DNA of 64,000 bases. It comes from Reichenbachiella faecimaris (GTDB taxonomy: Bacteria > Bacteroidota > Bacteroidia > Cytophagales > Cyclobacteriaceae). The position numbers were made by a program, and so were the translations under genes. The stretch spans positions 966,161 to 1,030,160 of the forward strand of contig NZ_FWYF01000002.1 in NCBI RefSeq assembly GCF_900176375.1, in the 5' to 3' direction. Shown one piece after another: positions 1 through 9,355 of the stretch. The notes under the pieces are model-generated. The model saw only the letters and a program-made list of their open reading frames with translations, was not told the DNA's origin and ran no database searches. Position 1 is the first letter of the stretch; each line of letters starts with the position of its first letter.

Positions 1-177
1 GAATATTGGCATCACGAAGATTGGAAGCAATTACATGCTTCGTTCATCTATTTGATCAATTCCGAAACCCAAATTGATTTGAACGGTGGATATTTGATAG
101 ACGCGGGAAACGATTATACTTTTGGACTGGGGTTTTCGCGGAGATTCAAGTATAACGGACCTAGAAATGACGGCTAA
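1..177 (+). CDS. C-terminal fragment of a probable outer-membrane beta-barrel protein (5' end outside window)
   Basis: The frame is open from base 1 to a TAA at 175-177, giving the last 58 residues of a protein that starts left of the window. The fragment alternates polar and aromatic residues and ends with strand-like segments (YLIDAGNDYTFGLGFSRRF) before a short hydrophilic tail, as in the last hairpin of a Bacteroidota outer-membrane barrel. It lies 30 bases upstream of the first Cache-channel gene on the same strand, so the two may be co-transcribed. The family cannot be named from this fragment. Confidence 0.6.
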   Translation, partial: EYWHHEDWKQLHASFIYLINSETQIDLNGGYLIDAGNDYTFGLGFSRRFKYNGPRNDG

Positions 178-207
178 TTTTATTTCACTCCCAGCTGGCT
201 AACTTTG

Positions 208-2316
208 ATGATAAATCTTCAAAATAAGACTTTCATATTTTTTGCGGTCGTTTTCTTAGGCCTAAGCGCATTTTTCATATATGACCTATGGAATTATATG
301 AATGTACGCGAAAAGAAGAGTATTGAGATAGGAACGGAATCTCTTCTGAAAGTTCAAAATGAAATCGAAGAAATTTTAGATGAAGTCATTGCCGAGGGAG
401 ATCAAATTAAGAAAATCGTAGAAGGCCAGCGTCTTACAAAAAAAGAAGTCATTGCTCTTGCAGAAAAGAGTAGTCGGGATCTGTTTTACCTCCAGGCGGT
501 GGCAATTGCCTATGAACCTTACGCCTTTGATAGCCTAACGACCCGATTTGCACCTTTTTATGATAAGCGCCAAGGACGAGTGATTCAACTGGAAGACCGC
601 TACGACTATACAGTAGATACAGCTTCTTCTAATATATGGTACCATGGACCGCTTCAAAGCAGAGCCCCGGAATGGAGTGATCCTTTTTTCGGTACAGCAG
701 CTAAAGTGTTGGTAGCAGATTACGGATTGCCATTTTATCTTAAAGGCTCAAGTAAGCCATCCGGAGTGATTTCACTTGTCATGGATCTAAAGAAATTGGG
801 TGCAAAAATGGATTCACTAGCCATCGGAACTACTGGTACGGCTATGATATTTTCTGAGAGCGGGCACGTGGTAGCACATCCGATCTCAGAGTACATTTTG
901 GATGTCTCTCTCCAGTCTATAGCCCAAGAGTTGGGACTAGAAAACATGGTGGATGTGATGTTGCTCACAAAGGAAGGGTATCTGGATTACAGCCGATATT
1001 TAGGAAAAAAAGCATATGCCTTCTATGCCGAGATTCCTCATGTGCAATGGAAGACCTTAATCGTTTTCAATTCGGCCGATTTGCTAGGAAATGCAGACCT
1101 CCTTCATAATAAACTTGTAAAAATTTGCCATGGTCTTTCTGCACTCTTTTTTATGGTCGTCTTATTTTTGATTGGTAAAAAGGCAAATACAAAAAGAAAA
1201 TTGTGGTCTGTATCTGTCTACGCATCTCTCATTATTGTGTCCAATATCATGGTCATGTGGTATCTCAATTTAAACTTCAACTATTCTCAAGGCACGGAGA
1301 AGGAAGTATTTATTGATAATCGGACCAGTTTGGCATCCTTTATCAACAGTGAAAATCTGCGAGTTTCAAAGTTGGGATTGCAGAAATTCATACCTGTATC
1401 TACCGGAATTTTTGTGGAAGAGTTTGAGTTTCGGGATGCGTATAATGTAACTATTAGAGGGCAGGTTTGGCAGAAATGGCCTAAACATTTGGCGAGGTTT
1501 TATGAAGCAGGCATTAGATTTCCCCAAGAGGCACTAGGGGCACTCACTATTATCAATAAGATTTCCGAAAAGGAAGATAAAAATTTTGTTACTCATACCT
1601 GGACAGTCAAGGTCATGCTAAAAATGCCCTTTGATTATTCAAAGTACCCTTTTGATGTACGTGATGTAAAAATTGAAATCATGTACCCAGATGTTGACTC
1701 CGGAGTCTTGCTGGTACCTGATGTGGACGGGTATTCTGATATTCTTCCATACAGTTCTCCAGGCATCAACAAGGACATTTTTCTAAACGACTCGAAATTG
1801 TTGTCTACACAATTTTCATTTAATCTAGTCAATTTTCAAGATCGATTTGGAAACAAAAAATTTACAGGATTGAATCAGTTTCCAATCATGAAATATTCAA
1901 TTAATCTCAAGCGAAGATTGTTGAATGTGATGGTGATGAACATCATACCTATCATAGTGGTGGCCTCCATGATTTTCTTGATATTTTATAGTATTACTAA
2001 AGATAAGGATGATAAATCAGGCGTAAGTATGATGGGCGCAGTGCAGAGTTCTGCAGGATTTTTCTTTGTGTTGCTCGTGGCGCATATAGATCTCAGGCGA
2101 AGGTTGAGTACGCCGTCTCTCACCTATATTGAGACTTTTTATTTAACTATGTATGTCTTCATGGCCTTGCTTGCCATTAATGTGGTTGCGTTTACCAAGA
2201 GCAAGAGTCAATCCAGATTTTTACATTATGAAGATAATTTAATTGTGAAGGTTTGCTACTGGCCAGTTCTGCTTTTTACCTGGATGTTAATTACGCTATT
2301 GATATTCTATAATTGA
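208..2316 (+). CDS. Cache-domain sensor fused to a pentameric ligand-gated ion channel (first of a tandem pair)
   Basis: This 702-residue protein is predicted to be a chemically gated ion channel with its own periplasmic sensor. An N-terminal helix (about 8-27) leads into a double-Cache-like domain (about 30-300). That domain carries the Cache-type stretch WYHGPL then WSDPFFG (about 144-162) and GTAMIFSESGHVVAHP (about 210-225). Helices at about 302-323 and 332-353 cross the membrane twice. A pLGIC extracellular domain follows (about 358-570) with the Pro-loop core MPFDYSKYPFDVRD and no cysteine pair, as in prokaryotic members. Then come M1 (570-595), M2 (605-627, ending AHIDLRRRL), M3 (636-662, opening TPSLTYIE) and M4 (682-701). 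Seven helices place both sensor domains in the periplasm. A TTG at 205 is in frame, but the ATG at 208 aligns with the start of the paralogue. Family knowledge: pLGICs gate ions on ligand binding. The ligand and ion are unknown. Confidence 0.85.
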   Translation: MINLQNKTFIFFAVVFLGLSAFFIYDLWNYMNVREKKSIEIGTESLLKVQNEIEEILDEVIAEGDQIKKIVEGQRLTKKEVIALAEKSSRDLFYLQAVAIAYEPYAFDSLTTRFAPFYDKRQGRVIQLEDRYDYTVDTASSNIWYHGPLQSRAPEWSDPFFGTAAKVLVADYGLPFYLKGSSKPSGVISLVMDLKKLGAKMDSLAIGTTGTAMIFSESGHVVAHPISEYILDVSLQSIAQELGLENMVDVMLLTKEGYLDYSRYLGKKAYAFYAEIPHVQWKTLIVFNSADLLGNADLLHNKLVKICHGLSALFFMVVLFLIGKKANTKRKLWSVSVYASLIIVSNIMVMWYLNLNFNYSQGTEKEVFIDNRTSLASFINSENLRVSKLGLQKFIPVSTGIFVEEFEFRDAYNVTIRGQVWQKWPKHLARFYEAGIRFPQEALGALTIINKISEKEDKNFVTHTWTVKVMLKMPFDYSKYPFDVRDVKIEIMYPDVDSGVLLVPDVDGYSDILPYSSPGINKDIFLNDSKLLSTQFSFNLVNFQDRFGNKKFTGLNQFPIMKYSINLKRRLLNVMVMNIIPIIVVASMIFLIFYSITKDKDDKSGVSMMGAVQSSAGFFFVLLVAHIDLRRRLSTPSLTYIETFYLTMYVFMALLAINVVAFTKSKSQSRFLHYEDNLIVKVCYWPVLLFTWMLITLLIFYN

Positions 2317-2332
2317 AGAATAAGTTAGGATT

Positions 2333-4438
2333 ATGATCCAAATAAGAAACAAGACCTATATGTTCCTCACGTTCGCCTTTGCGATACTGAGCACTTATTT
2401 TGTATACGATTACCTAAATTATATGAAGGAGCGTGAACAAGAAAGTGTTGTTTTGGGTCGCGAATCTTTGGATGATATTCAACGAGAAATCATCACTATT
2501 TTGGATGATATCGTTGCCGAAGGTGATAAGATCAAAGAAATTTTGGAGTCTGCCATGCTTACGAAAGAGGAAGTTATAAATTTAGTTCAAACCAGAAGCA
2601 GAGACCTGTTCTACCTTCAGGGATTGACCGTAGCCTATGAACCGTATGTCTTTGATGAGTCTGTTGCGCGATTTTCTCCATACTATGATAAGCGACAAGG
2701 CCGGCTCATCCAACTTGAAGATAAATATGACTACACAACTGATTCTATCGCTACCAATGAGTGGTACCTTGGTCCGCTCGAAGAGAATGAGCCACATTGG
2801 ACCGATCCATATTTTGGCACAGGTGCCAAGCTACTAGTTGCCGATTATGGATTGCCTTTTTATCTAAATAATGCAACTAGTCCATCTGGTGTCATTTCTT
2901 TGACCTTAGATCTAAAAAAACTCAATGCCAAAATGGATTCTTTGGCCGTTGGACAAACGGGCACAGCCATGATATTTTCCGAAAGTGGAAATTTAGTCGC
3001 ACACCCTATCTCAGAATACATTTTGGATTTGACACTTCAGTCTACAGCCGAAGAATTGGGGTTGGGAGAAATGGTCGATTTGATCTTGCTTACGGAAGAA
3101 GGCAATTTGGATTATACCCGATACACTGGGCAACATGCGCATGCGTTTTATGCCCAAATACCAGGAGTCAATTGGAAAACATTAGTGGTATTCAATTCTT
3201 CAGACCTGCTTGGCAACGCACATTTGCTTCATAGAAAACTGGTCAAAATTTGTCTGAGTATATCGGCATTACTGTTTATGCTATTGCTGCTGCTGATAAA
3301 ACCAAGAGCCGAGGCCAAACAGAAGCTGTGGTCCATTTCAATTTATTTATCCATAGTTATTGTTGGGAATATTATGTTTATGTGGTACCTCAATTTGAAT
3401 TATGACTATTCAGTGGGGGATGACAACGAAGTCTTTATTGACAGTAGAACCAGCTTAGCGTCATTTATAAATAGTGAAAATCAAAAAGTATCTAAACTTG
3501 GCTTACAGAAATTCATCCCTGTGGCCACCGGGATTTTTGTAGAAGAATTTGAATTTAGGGATTCGTACAACGTCATTATTCGGGGAGAAGTCTGGCAGAA
3601 ATGGCCCAAACATCTGGCACGCTTTTATGATGCTGGCCTTCGATTTCCTCAAGAGGCACTGGCTGGTAGGACACTCATCACCAAAATTTCAGAGAAAGAG
3701 GATAAAAACTATGTGACACATACTTGGTCGGTGAAGGTCATGTTGAAAATGCCATTCGATTACTCAGAGTATCCGTTCGACGTGCGCGATGTCAAAATCG
3801 AAGTGATGTACCCGGATGTGGACTCTGGTATCCTGTTGGTGCCGGATGTAGATGGTTATTCAGATATCATACCATTCAGCTCACCAGGGATCAATAAGGA
3901 TATTTATCTGAATGATTCGCAGCTCCTATCTACCCAATTTTCTTTTGATTTAGTGAATTATCATGATCGATTTGGCCACAAGAAATTTAGTGGCACGAAT
4001 CAATTTCCAATTATGAAGTATTCTATCAATCTAAAACGAAGGTTGTTGAACGTACTGGTGATGAACATCATTCCAATTCTGGTTGTTGCTTCCATGATAT
4101 TCTTGATTTTTTATAGTATTACCAAGGACAAGGATGACAAGTCGGGCGTAAGTATGATGGGAGCGGTTCAAAGTTGTGCAGGATTCTTTTTTGTTTTACT
4201 TGTGGCTCACATTGACCTAAGAAGAAGGTTGAGTACACCTTCGCTTACCTACATTGAAAGTTACTACCTAACCATGTATGTCATCATGGCGCTCTTGGCG
4301 ATTAATGTAGTCGCCTTTACAAAAGGAAATAATTCAAGGTTCCTACATTATCAAGACAATTTGCTGGTGAAAATCTCCTATTGGCCAGTACTATTATTTA
4401 CATGGATGATCATAACACTGTTTGTTTTCTATACCTAG
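2333..4438 (+). CDS. Cache-domain sensor fused to a pentameric ligand-gated ion channel (second of a tandem pair)
   Basis: This 701-residue paralogue of the gene 16 bases upstream has the same order: N-terminal helix, double-Cache-like domain, two helices, pLGIC extracellular domain with SEYPFDVRD (about 478-486), then M1 to M4. The two proteins align almost without gaps. The channel half is nearly identical, for example around SITKDKDDKSGVSMMGAVQS between M1 and M2. The Cache half differs much more, so the two sensors may bind different ligands. M2 has QSCAG where the first copy has QSSAG. The short gap and shared strand imply one transcript, and inference suggests mixed pentamers are possible. 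The gene ends 92 bases before a convergent K+ channel gene, and I see no clear terminator between them. Confidence 0.85.
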   Translation: MIQIRNKTYMFLTFAFAILSTYFVYDYLNYMKEREQESVVLGRESLDDIQREIITILDDIVAEGDKIKEILESAMLTKEEVINLVQTRSRDLFYLQGLTVAYEPYVFDESVARFSPYYDKRQGRLIQLEDKYDYTTDSIATNEWYLGPLEENEPHWTDPYFGTGAKLLVADYGLPFYLNNATSPSGVISLTLDLKKLNAKMDSLAVGQTGTAMIFSESGNLVAHPISEYILDLTLQSTAEELGLGEMVDLILLTEEGNLDYTRYTGQHAHAFYAQIPGVNWKTLVVFNSSDLLGNAHLLHRKLVKICLSISALLFMLLLLLIKPRAEAKQKLWSISIYLSIVIVGNIMFMWYLNLNYDYSVGDDNEVFIDSRTSLASFINSENQKVSKLGLQKFIPVATGIFVEEFEFRDSYNVIIRGEVWQKWPKHLARFYDAGLRFPQEALAGRTLITKISEKEDKNYVTHTWSVKVMLKMPFDYSEYPFDVRDVKIEVMYPDVDSGILLVPDVDGYSDIIPFSSPGINKDIYLNDSQLLSTQFSFDLVNYHDRFGHKKFSGTNQFPIMKYSINLKRRLLNVLVMNIIPILVVASMIFLIFYSITKDKDDKSGVSMMGAVQSCAGFFFVLLVAHIDLRRRLSTPSLTYIESYYLTMYVIMALLAINVVAFTKGNNSRFLHYQDNLLVKISYWPVLLFTWMIITLFVFYT

Positions 4439-4530
4439 TATGTAGGAGGAGATAATGGAATTGTCACAGCGCAGTTCATCTACATTAGGCTAATCTTAAT
4501 GCTAGACGAACGAAAGGAATTCTTTGAATA

Positions 4531-5370
4531 CTATTGTTGAATTGGAGGGTTGTTCAGTCGAGCGGCACAGTTCAGGCAAAATCGCGATCGATTGGGTAAA
4601 TCCTCTTCTCCACAATTGGAACAGGTGATAGTGCCTAATTTCTTCGCATCTGTCATCATCTGACTAGTCACAATGCCAGTAGGTACGGCTATGATGGCAT
4701 AACCCAATATCATCAAGATAGAAGCAGCTGTTTGACCAAATATGGTTTGAGGAGCAATGTCTCCATAGCCCACAGTGGTAATCGTAACGATAGCCCAGTA
4801 GATACTTTTTGGAATGCTCGTAAACCCATTTTGACCATCTTCGATAAGGTACATCATGGTACCAGCAATCACCACAATACAAACTACCGTTCCCATAAAG
4901 ACTACAATCTTGTGTCTACTGCCCCAGAGCGCTGTCCCAAGCTGCTGTGCCCCACCCATAAAGTGGGTTAATTTCAGAATTCTAAAAACCCGAATCAATC
5001 TAAAGGATCTAATAACAGAAAGTGAATGGGTGCCAACTATGAAGAAACTTAAATATGTTGGAATCAGAGAAAGCAAATCCACAATGCCCATGAAACTTGT
5101 CACGTATTTCAAGGGTCTGGGAGAAGATAAAATGCGTGCGAGATATTCCACTGAAAATAGAAAGGTGAATCCCCACTCAATCATTCTGAGCTCTTCGCCA
5201 TAGTGAGCTTCTATATCCTTCACACTTTCTAACATCACAATGAGCACACTGGCTACAATAGCTATAAGCAAGGCCAAGTCAAATACTTTACCAGCAGCAG
5301 TGTGATAGCCAAAGATGACTTCATGTATCTTCTGTTGCCATTTTTTCATATTAGAATAATCATTGTCCAT
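4531..5370 (-). CDS. Voltage-gated-type K+ channel with C-terminal zinc-ribbon-like tail
   Basis: This 279-residue membrane protein has the six-helix voltage-gated channel layout. S1 lies at about 29-50, S2 at about 63-82 and S3 at about 93-112. S4 has regularly spaced basic residues (RSFRLIRVFRILK, 121-133), followed by S5, a pore loop and S6. The selectivity filter TTVGYGDIAP (198-207) is the canonical K+ signature, so K+ selectivity is well supported. The tail is unusual: CSNC (250-253) and CLNC (265-268) form a four-cysteine zinc-ribbon-like knuckle in the cytoplasm, which might sense metal or redox state or bind a partner. The gene converges on the tandem Cache channels and may be functionally linked to them, but that is only inference from position. 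Confidence 0.9.
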   Translation of the reverse strand: MDNDYSNMKKWQQKIHEVIFGYHTAAGKVFDLALLIAIVASVLIVMLESVKDIEAHYGEELRMIEWGFTFLFSVEYLARILSSPRPLKYVTSFMGIVDLLSLIPTYLSFFIVGTHSLSVIRSFRLIRVFRILKLTHFMGGAQQLGTALWGSRHKIVVFMGTVVCIVVIAGTMMYLIEDGQNGFTSIPKSIYWAIVTITTVGYGDIAPQTIFGQTAASILMILGYAIIAVPTGIVTSQMMTDAKKLGTITCSNCGEEDLPNRSRFCLNCAARLNNPPIQQ

Positions 5371-5616
5371 TTTGATCGCGTGTACTTTGATGAAGTAAAT
5401 TTAGTTAATCATAGGAATGATGATAAAAATAATAATTTATGCATAATCTCTTATAAATGGCGAGGTATTGGGCTTGCCAAAAGGGAATTGAAAGCGCTCT
5501 ACTATATTTTCAATATTTCAGCACGAAATTTAAAATAATTAAAAATAACCCATTGTTGAATAAAAGTGCATCTAAGGTAAATGAGTTTATGTTGTTAAAT
5601 CCATAATTTTGCCACC

Positions 5617-8538
5617 ATGGAAAGTGCACTTAAAGGATTGGCGAAAAAGCTCGTAGGAGAGCTGTATTGGGATGAGACCTTGCGTAAACTATATGCTACG
5701 GATGCTTCGGCTTATCGAGAGATGCCATTGGCAGTAGCACTTCCTAAAACTAAGTCCGATTTACAAGCGCTCATAGCTTTTGCGAATGCCAACAATACTT
5801 CTCTGATCCCACGGACTGCTGGTACATCTCTGGCAGGTCAGGTGGTAGGAGATGGCATCGTGGTAGACGTTTCTAAAAACTTCAATAAAGTCCTTGAGGT
5901 CAACGAACAGGAAAACTGGGTAAAAGTGCAGCCAGGAGTGATTCGTGATGACTTAAACAGACACCTGAAGCCATATCATCTGTACTTTGGCCCAGAGACA
6001 TCTACTGCCAATCGTGCCATGATTGGCGGTATGGTGGGCAACAATTCTTGTGGATCTAACTCCGTGGTTTATGGCAGTACACGAGAGCATTTGCTAGCGG
6101 TCACAGGCTATTTGTCAGATGGTAGTGAGGTCACTTTTTCAAGCCTTTCGACAAACGATTTCGAAGAAAAATTAAAACTGGATACATTAGAAGGTGAAGT
6201 TTATCGCAACGTACAAAAAATGCTTTCTTCTGAAGAGCATCAGGCTGAGATAGAAAAGGAATTTCCAAAACCTTCTATTCCCAGGAGAAATACAGGATAT
6301 GCCATTGATCTATTGGCAATCAATCAGCCGTTCCAAAAGGATGGGGAACCCTTTAATTTCTGTAAACTGATAGCTGGGTCAGAAGGAACGCTGATGTTTA
6401 TTACTGAAATCAAAGTAGGAACCATACCTGTTCCTCCAAAAGACAAGGCACTAATTTGTATTCATTGTGAAGATGTGAATGAATCACTGCTGGCTAATTT
6501 GGTCGCACTTAAATATGAGCCTCATGCTTGTGAACTGATTGATCATTATATCCTTGAATGCACCAAAGAGAATATTGAGCAGCAAAAAAACAGATTCTTC
6601 ATTGAAGGTGATCCAGGTGCTATTTTGGTAGTGGAGCTAGCCGCAGATAATGATGCAAATTTGGATAATCTGGTGCTTGATCTGATTGCTGATTTGAAGA
6701 AAGAAAAATTGGGCTACCACTACCCAGTGCTCAAAGGTAGTGATGTAGGCAAGATTTGGAATTTGCGCAAAGCTGGCCTTGGTCTGCTTGCAAATATCCC
6801 AGGAGACGCCAAAGCACAGCCAGTGATTGAAGATACTGCTGTGGATGTCAATGATTTGCCAGCCTACATCAAAGAATTCAACGAGACACTAGACAAATAC
6901 GACATGAAATGTGTGCATTATGCACATGCTGGCTCTGGTGAATTGCATTTGAGGCCTATACTCAATCTGAAGACTGAAGAAGGCCATAAGATGTTTAGAG
7001 TGGTGGCTGAAGAGATTTCTAAGCTGGTAAAAAAGTATAAAGGATCGCTCAGTGGTGAGCATGGTGATGGACGTCTGAGAGGAGAATTTATCAAAGAGCA
7101 AATTGGAGCCAAGAACTATGAACTGCTTAAGGAAATAAAAAAAACCTGGGATCCCAATGGCATATTCAATCCTGGCAAAATCACGGATACACCTCCAATG
7201 GATTCTTGTTTGAGATACACAGCAGATCAGAAAGATGATGAAATCAAAACATATTTCAACTGGGATAAGAATCAAGGTGTACTTCGCTCGGCAGAGCTTT
7301 GCAATGGCTCAGGTGATTGTAGAAAATCTGCCGCAAGTGGAGGCACGATGTGCCCAAGCTATATGGCGACTCAGAATGAAAAAGATACCACTCGGGCTAG
7401 AGCCAATATCCTTAGGGAAATACTAACGCATTCTGACAAGGTCAATAAGTTTGACAATGAGGAAATCAAAGAAGTGCTTGATTTGTGTCTTTCCTGCAAA
7501 GGATGTAAATCTGAATGTCCGTCAAACGTAGATATGGCTCGTCTCAAAGCAGAATTCCAGCAGAACTATTACGATGCCAATGGTTTGCCAATTCAAACCC
7601 GTATGATGGGTGAGTTTGCTACCAACATGAAATTGGCTTCTAAGCTACCCGCACTTTACAACTTCGTGTTTGGCAACAAACTAACAGGTAGAATAGCCAA
7701 AGCAGTCATGGGCGTGCATCAGGATCGTTCCATGCCGCCTATTGCCTCTCGTACAATGAGCAGTTGGTATAATCAGAAGAAAGGTAAATTTCTGAGCCGG
7801 CAATCAGACCAAAAGGTGTATGTTTTTTGTGATGAGTTCACCAATTATTTGGATGCCGAAATTGGCATCAAGGCGATCAAGCTGCTGGACAAATTGGGTT
7901 ACCATGTGATTATTCCTGAGCACAAAGAATCTGGCCGTGCCTTGATTTCGAAAGGGATGGTGAAAAAAGCCAAAACGATTGCAGATCAGAATGTGGAATT
8001 GTTGGCTGGCTTGGTGTCTAATGAGATTCCGCTGATTGGTATAGAGCCTTCTACTATTCTGACTATTCGGGATGAGTATCCAGATTTAGTGAATGATCAG
8101 TGGAGGGAAAAGGCGAAAACATTGGCGAACGCTTCTATGACTATTGAAGAATTTCTGGCTCGCGAATCGCGTAGAGGAAATATCAAAAAAGAAAAATTTT
8201 CTCGTGAGCAAAGAAATTTAAAAGTGCATGGACATTGTCATCAAAAGGCTTTGTCCTCTATTCAGACATTGAAAGATACCCTTTCCATTCCGGAGAACTA
8301 TAAAGTAGAGATAATCCAATCGGGCTGTTGTGGTATGGCAGGATCGTTTGGCTATGAAAAGAATCATTATGAGGTGTCAATGAAAGTAGGCGAATTGGTG
8401 CTTTTCCCAGAAGTAAGAAAGGCTCCTGTGGATACCATTATTGCTGCACCAGGCACCAGCTGTCGTCACCAAATCAAGGATGGCACAGGCAAAATGGCAA
8501 AGCACCCAGTGGAGGTGCTATGGGATGCATTGGTTTAG
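5617..8538 (+). CDS. FAD-linked oxidase fused to Fe-S oxidoreductase (YdiJ/D-2-hydroxyacid dehydrogenase type)
   Basis: This 973-residue flavoprotein probably oxidises a 2-hydroxyacid such as D-lactate or D-2-hydroxyglutarate and passes electrons through Fe-S clusters to the quinone pool. The N-terminal PCMH-type FAD-binding domain (about 35-270) contains PRTAGTSLAGQVVGDG (65-80) and GNNSCGSNSVVYGSTREH (141-158). The oxidase C-terminal domain carries SGEHGDGRLRGE (479-490). Cluster cysteines follow at 562, 568 and 579 and at 624, 627, 630 and 634 (CLSCKGCKSEC). The GlpC-like C-terminal half has HCHQKAL and SGCCGMAGSFG. The size and order match E. coli YdiJ rather than single-domain GlcD. The substrate cannot be read from sequence. 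The TAG stop overlaps the stop of the convergent gene in the tetranucleotide TTAG. A TAATTTTG element sits 5 bases before the ATG. Confidence 0.88.
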   Translation: MESALKGLAKKLVGELYWDETLRKLYATDASAYREMPLAVALPKTKSDLQALIAFANANNTSLIPRTAGTSLAGQVVGDGIVVDVSKNFNKVLEVNEQENWVKVQPGVIRDDLNRHLKPYHLYFGPETSTANRAMIGGMVGNNSCGSNSVVYGSTREHLLAVTGYLSDGSEVTFSSLSTNDFEEKLKLDTLEGEVYRNVQKMLSSEEHQAEIEKEFPKPSIPRRNTGYAIDLLAINQPFQKDGEPFNFCKLIAGSEGTLMFITEIKVGTIPVPPKDKALICIHCEDVNESLLANLVALKYEPHACELIDHYILECTKENIEQQKNRFFIEGDPGAILVVELAADNDANLDNLVLDLIADLKKEKLGYHYPVLKGSDVGKIWNLRKAGLGLLANIPGDAKAQPVIEDTAVDVNDLPAYIKEFNETLDKYDMKCVHYAHAGSGELHLRPILNLKTEEGHKMFRVVAEEISKLVKKYKGSLSGEHGDGRLRGEFIKEQIGAKNYELLKEIKKTWDPNGIFNPGKITDTPPMDSCLRYTADQKDDEIKTYFNWDKNQGVLRSAELCNGSGDCRKSAASGGTMCPSYMATQNEKDTTRARANILREILTHSDKVNKFDNEEIKEVLDLCLSCKGCKSECPSNVDMARLKAEFQQNYYDANGLPIQTRMMGEFATNMKLASKLPALYNFVFGNKLTGRIAKAVMGVHQDRSMPPIASRTMSSWYNQKKGKFLSRQSDQKVYVFCDEFTNYLDAEIGIKAIKLLDKLGYHVIIPEHKESGRALISKGMVKKAKTIADQNVELLAGLVSNEIPLIGIEPSTILTIRDEYPDLVNDQWREKAKTLANASMTIEEFLARESRRGNIKKEKFSREQRNLKVHGHCHQKALSSIQTLKDTLSIPENYKVEIIQSGCCGMAGSFGYEKNHYEVSMKVGELVLFPEVRKAPVDTIIAAPGTSCRHQIKDGTGKMAKHPVEVLWDALV

Positions 8539-9344
8539 TTATTACGGACAAATTGGACGCCAAAGTATTCGTAAAGTTTGACTCGAAATTCGTCAAAATT
8601 TAAGATGTTTTGTTCTTCCTTTTTACCCCCTACAGAGGTGATCAATTTGGAATCAGTCAATGTAATTCTACCATTAGAAGTGGCACGGGTAATCATTTTC
8701 TTTTTGGTAAAGTGTGACTTTTCATTGGTTTGATGATACTGACACATGTCTATGAATTCGATATACTGTCGCTCTTTTGTTGTGAATAGATATTTGGGTT
8801 GATAGTCAAAGGAGTTGTCAGAGGTGTAGACAATATATTCGTCATCAATATTTTTATCAATTCTGAAATATTTGGTATAATCCATTTGTATTGCTCCTGG
8901 CTTCAATAATTTGGGTTCAAGAAATAAATCTCCAAACCCAACATCAACCAAGTAAACCTGATCTTCAAAATAGACAAGAATGGCTGCATGCTCGAAGGGG
9001 AGTCCAAGTTCACCCTCGTTAAAAATCTGTGCAGAAATTAAATGACAAGTAAATCCGAGTTGCGAAAGCAAATGATAAAATAGGCCGTTCAGTTCGTAGC
9101 AAAATCCGCCTCGTCTGCTTAAAACAATCTTATTGTAAATTTTCTTAATATCCAATATGATCTGGTTGCCCATATGAATGTCCAGATTTTCAAAAGGGAT
9201 ATTTATCTGATGAGCCTTATGAAGTGTTTTTAAATATCTGAGATTAGGGACTCTCTCTCGCTGACATTTTATCCTTTTCAGATATTTATGCACATCTATT
9301 TTAGGCAACTTCGACTGATTTCCTAATGCGTCAAATGGAGCCAT
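8535..9344 (-). CDS. Arylamine N-acetyltransferase
   Basis: This 269-residue protein belongs to the NAT family, which transfers acetyl from acetyl-CoA to arylamines and hydrazines. Numbered from the ATG at 9344, the catalytic triad is clear: Cys82 in RRGGFCYELNG, His119 in FEHAAILV and Asp134 in LVDVGFGD. The N-terminal IPFENLDIH is also typical. An in-frame GTG two codons upstream (9350) is possible, but I prefer the ATG. The gene starts 11 bases after the stop of an upstream channel gene on the same strand, so the two probably form an operon. Why an acetyltransferase would travel with a channel is not evident. Some family members acylate other small molecules, so the physiological substrate is open. 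Confidence 0.88.
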   Translation of the reverse strand: MAPFDALGNQSKLPKIDVHKYLKRIKCQRERVPNLRYLKTLHKAHQINIPFENLDIHMGNQIILDIKKIYNKIVLSRRGGFCYELNGLFYHLLSQLGFTCHLISAQIFNEGELGLPFEHAAILVYFEDQVYLVDVGFGDLFLEPKLLKPGAIQMDYTKYFRIDKNIDDEYIVYTSDNSFDYQPKYLFTTKERQYIEFIDMCQYHQTNEKSHFTKKKMITRATSNGRITLTDSKLITSVGGKKEEQNILNFDEFRVKLYEYFGVQFVRNN

Positions 9345-9355
9345 ATCCACGGTTT

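Noticed and set aside
4439-4530. Terminator between the second Cache channel and the convergent K+ channel
   Set aside because: Only an imperfect AAAGGAATTCTTT element is present; no stem strong enough to call.
4856-5203. 115-codon open frame on the plus strand opposite the K+ channel gene
   Set aside because: Antisense shadow of conserved channel helices; no motif or plausible start context.
5371-5616. Small gene in the 246-base spacer before the dehydrogenase
   Set aside because: Open frames there lack start context and composition of coding DNA; the spacer is AT-rich and looks regulatory only.
6889-7275. 128-codon open frame on the minus strand inside the FAD/Fe-S dehydrogenase gene
   Set aside because: It lies wholly antisense to a well-conserved domain, has no recognisable motif and a cysteine-rich, unlikely composition.
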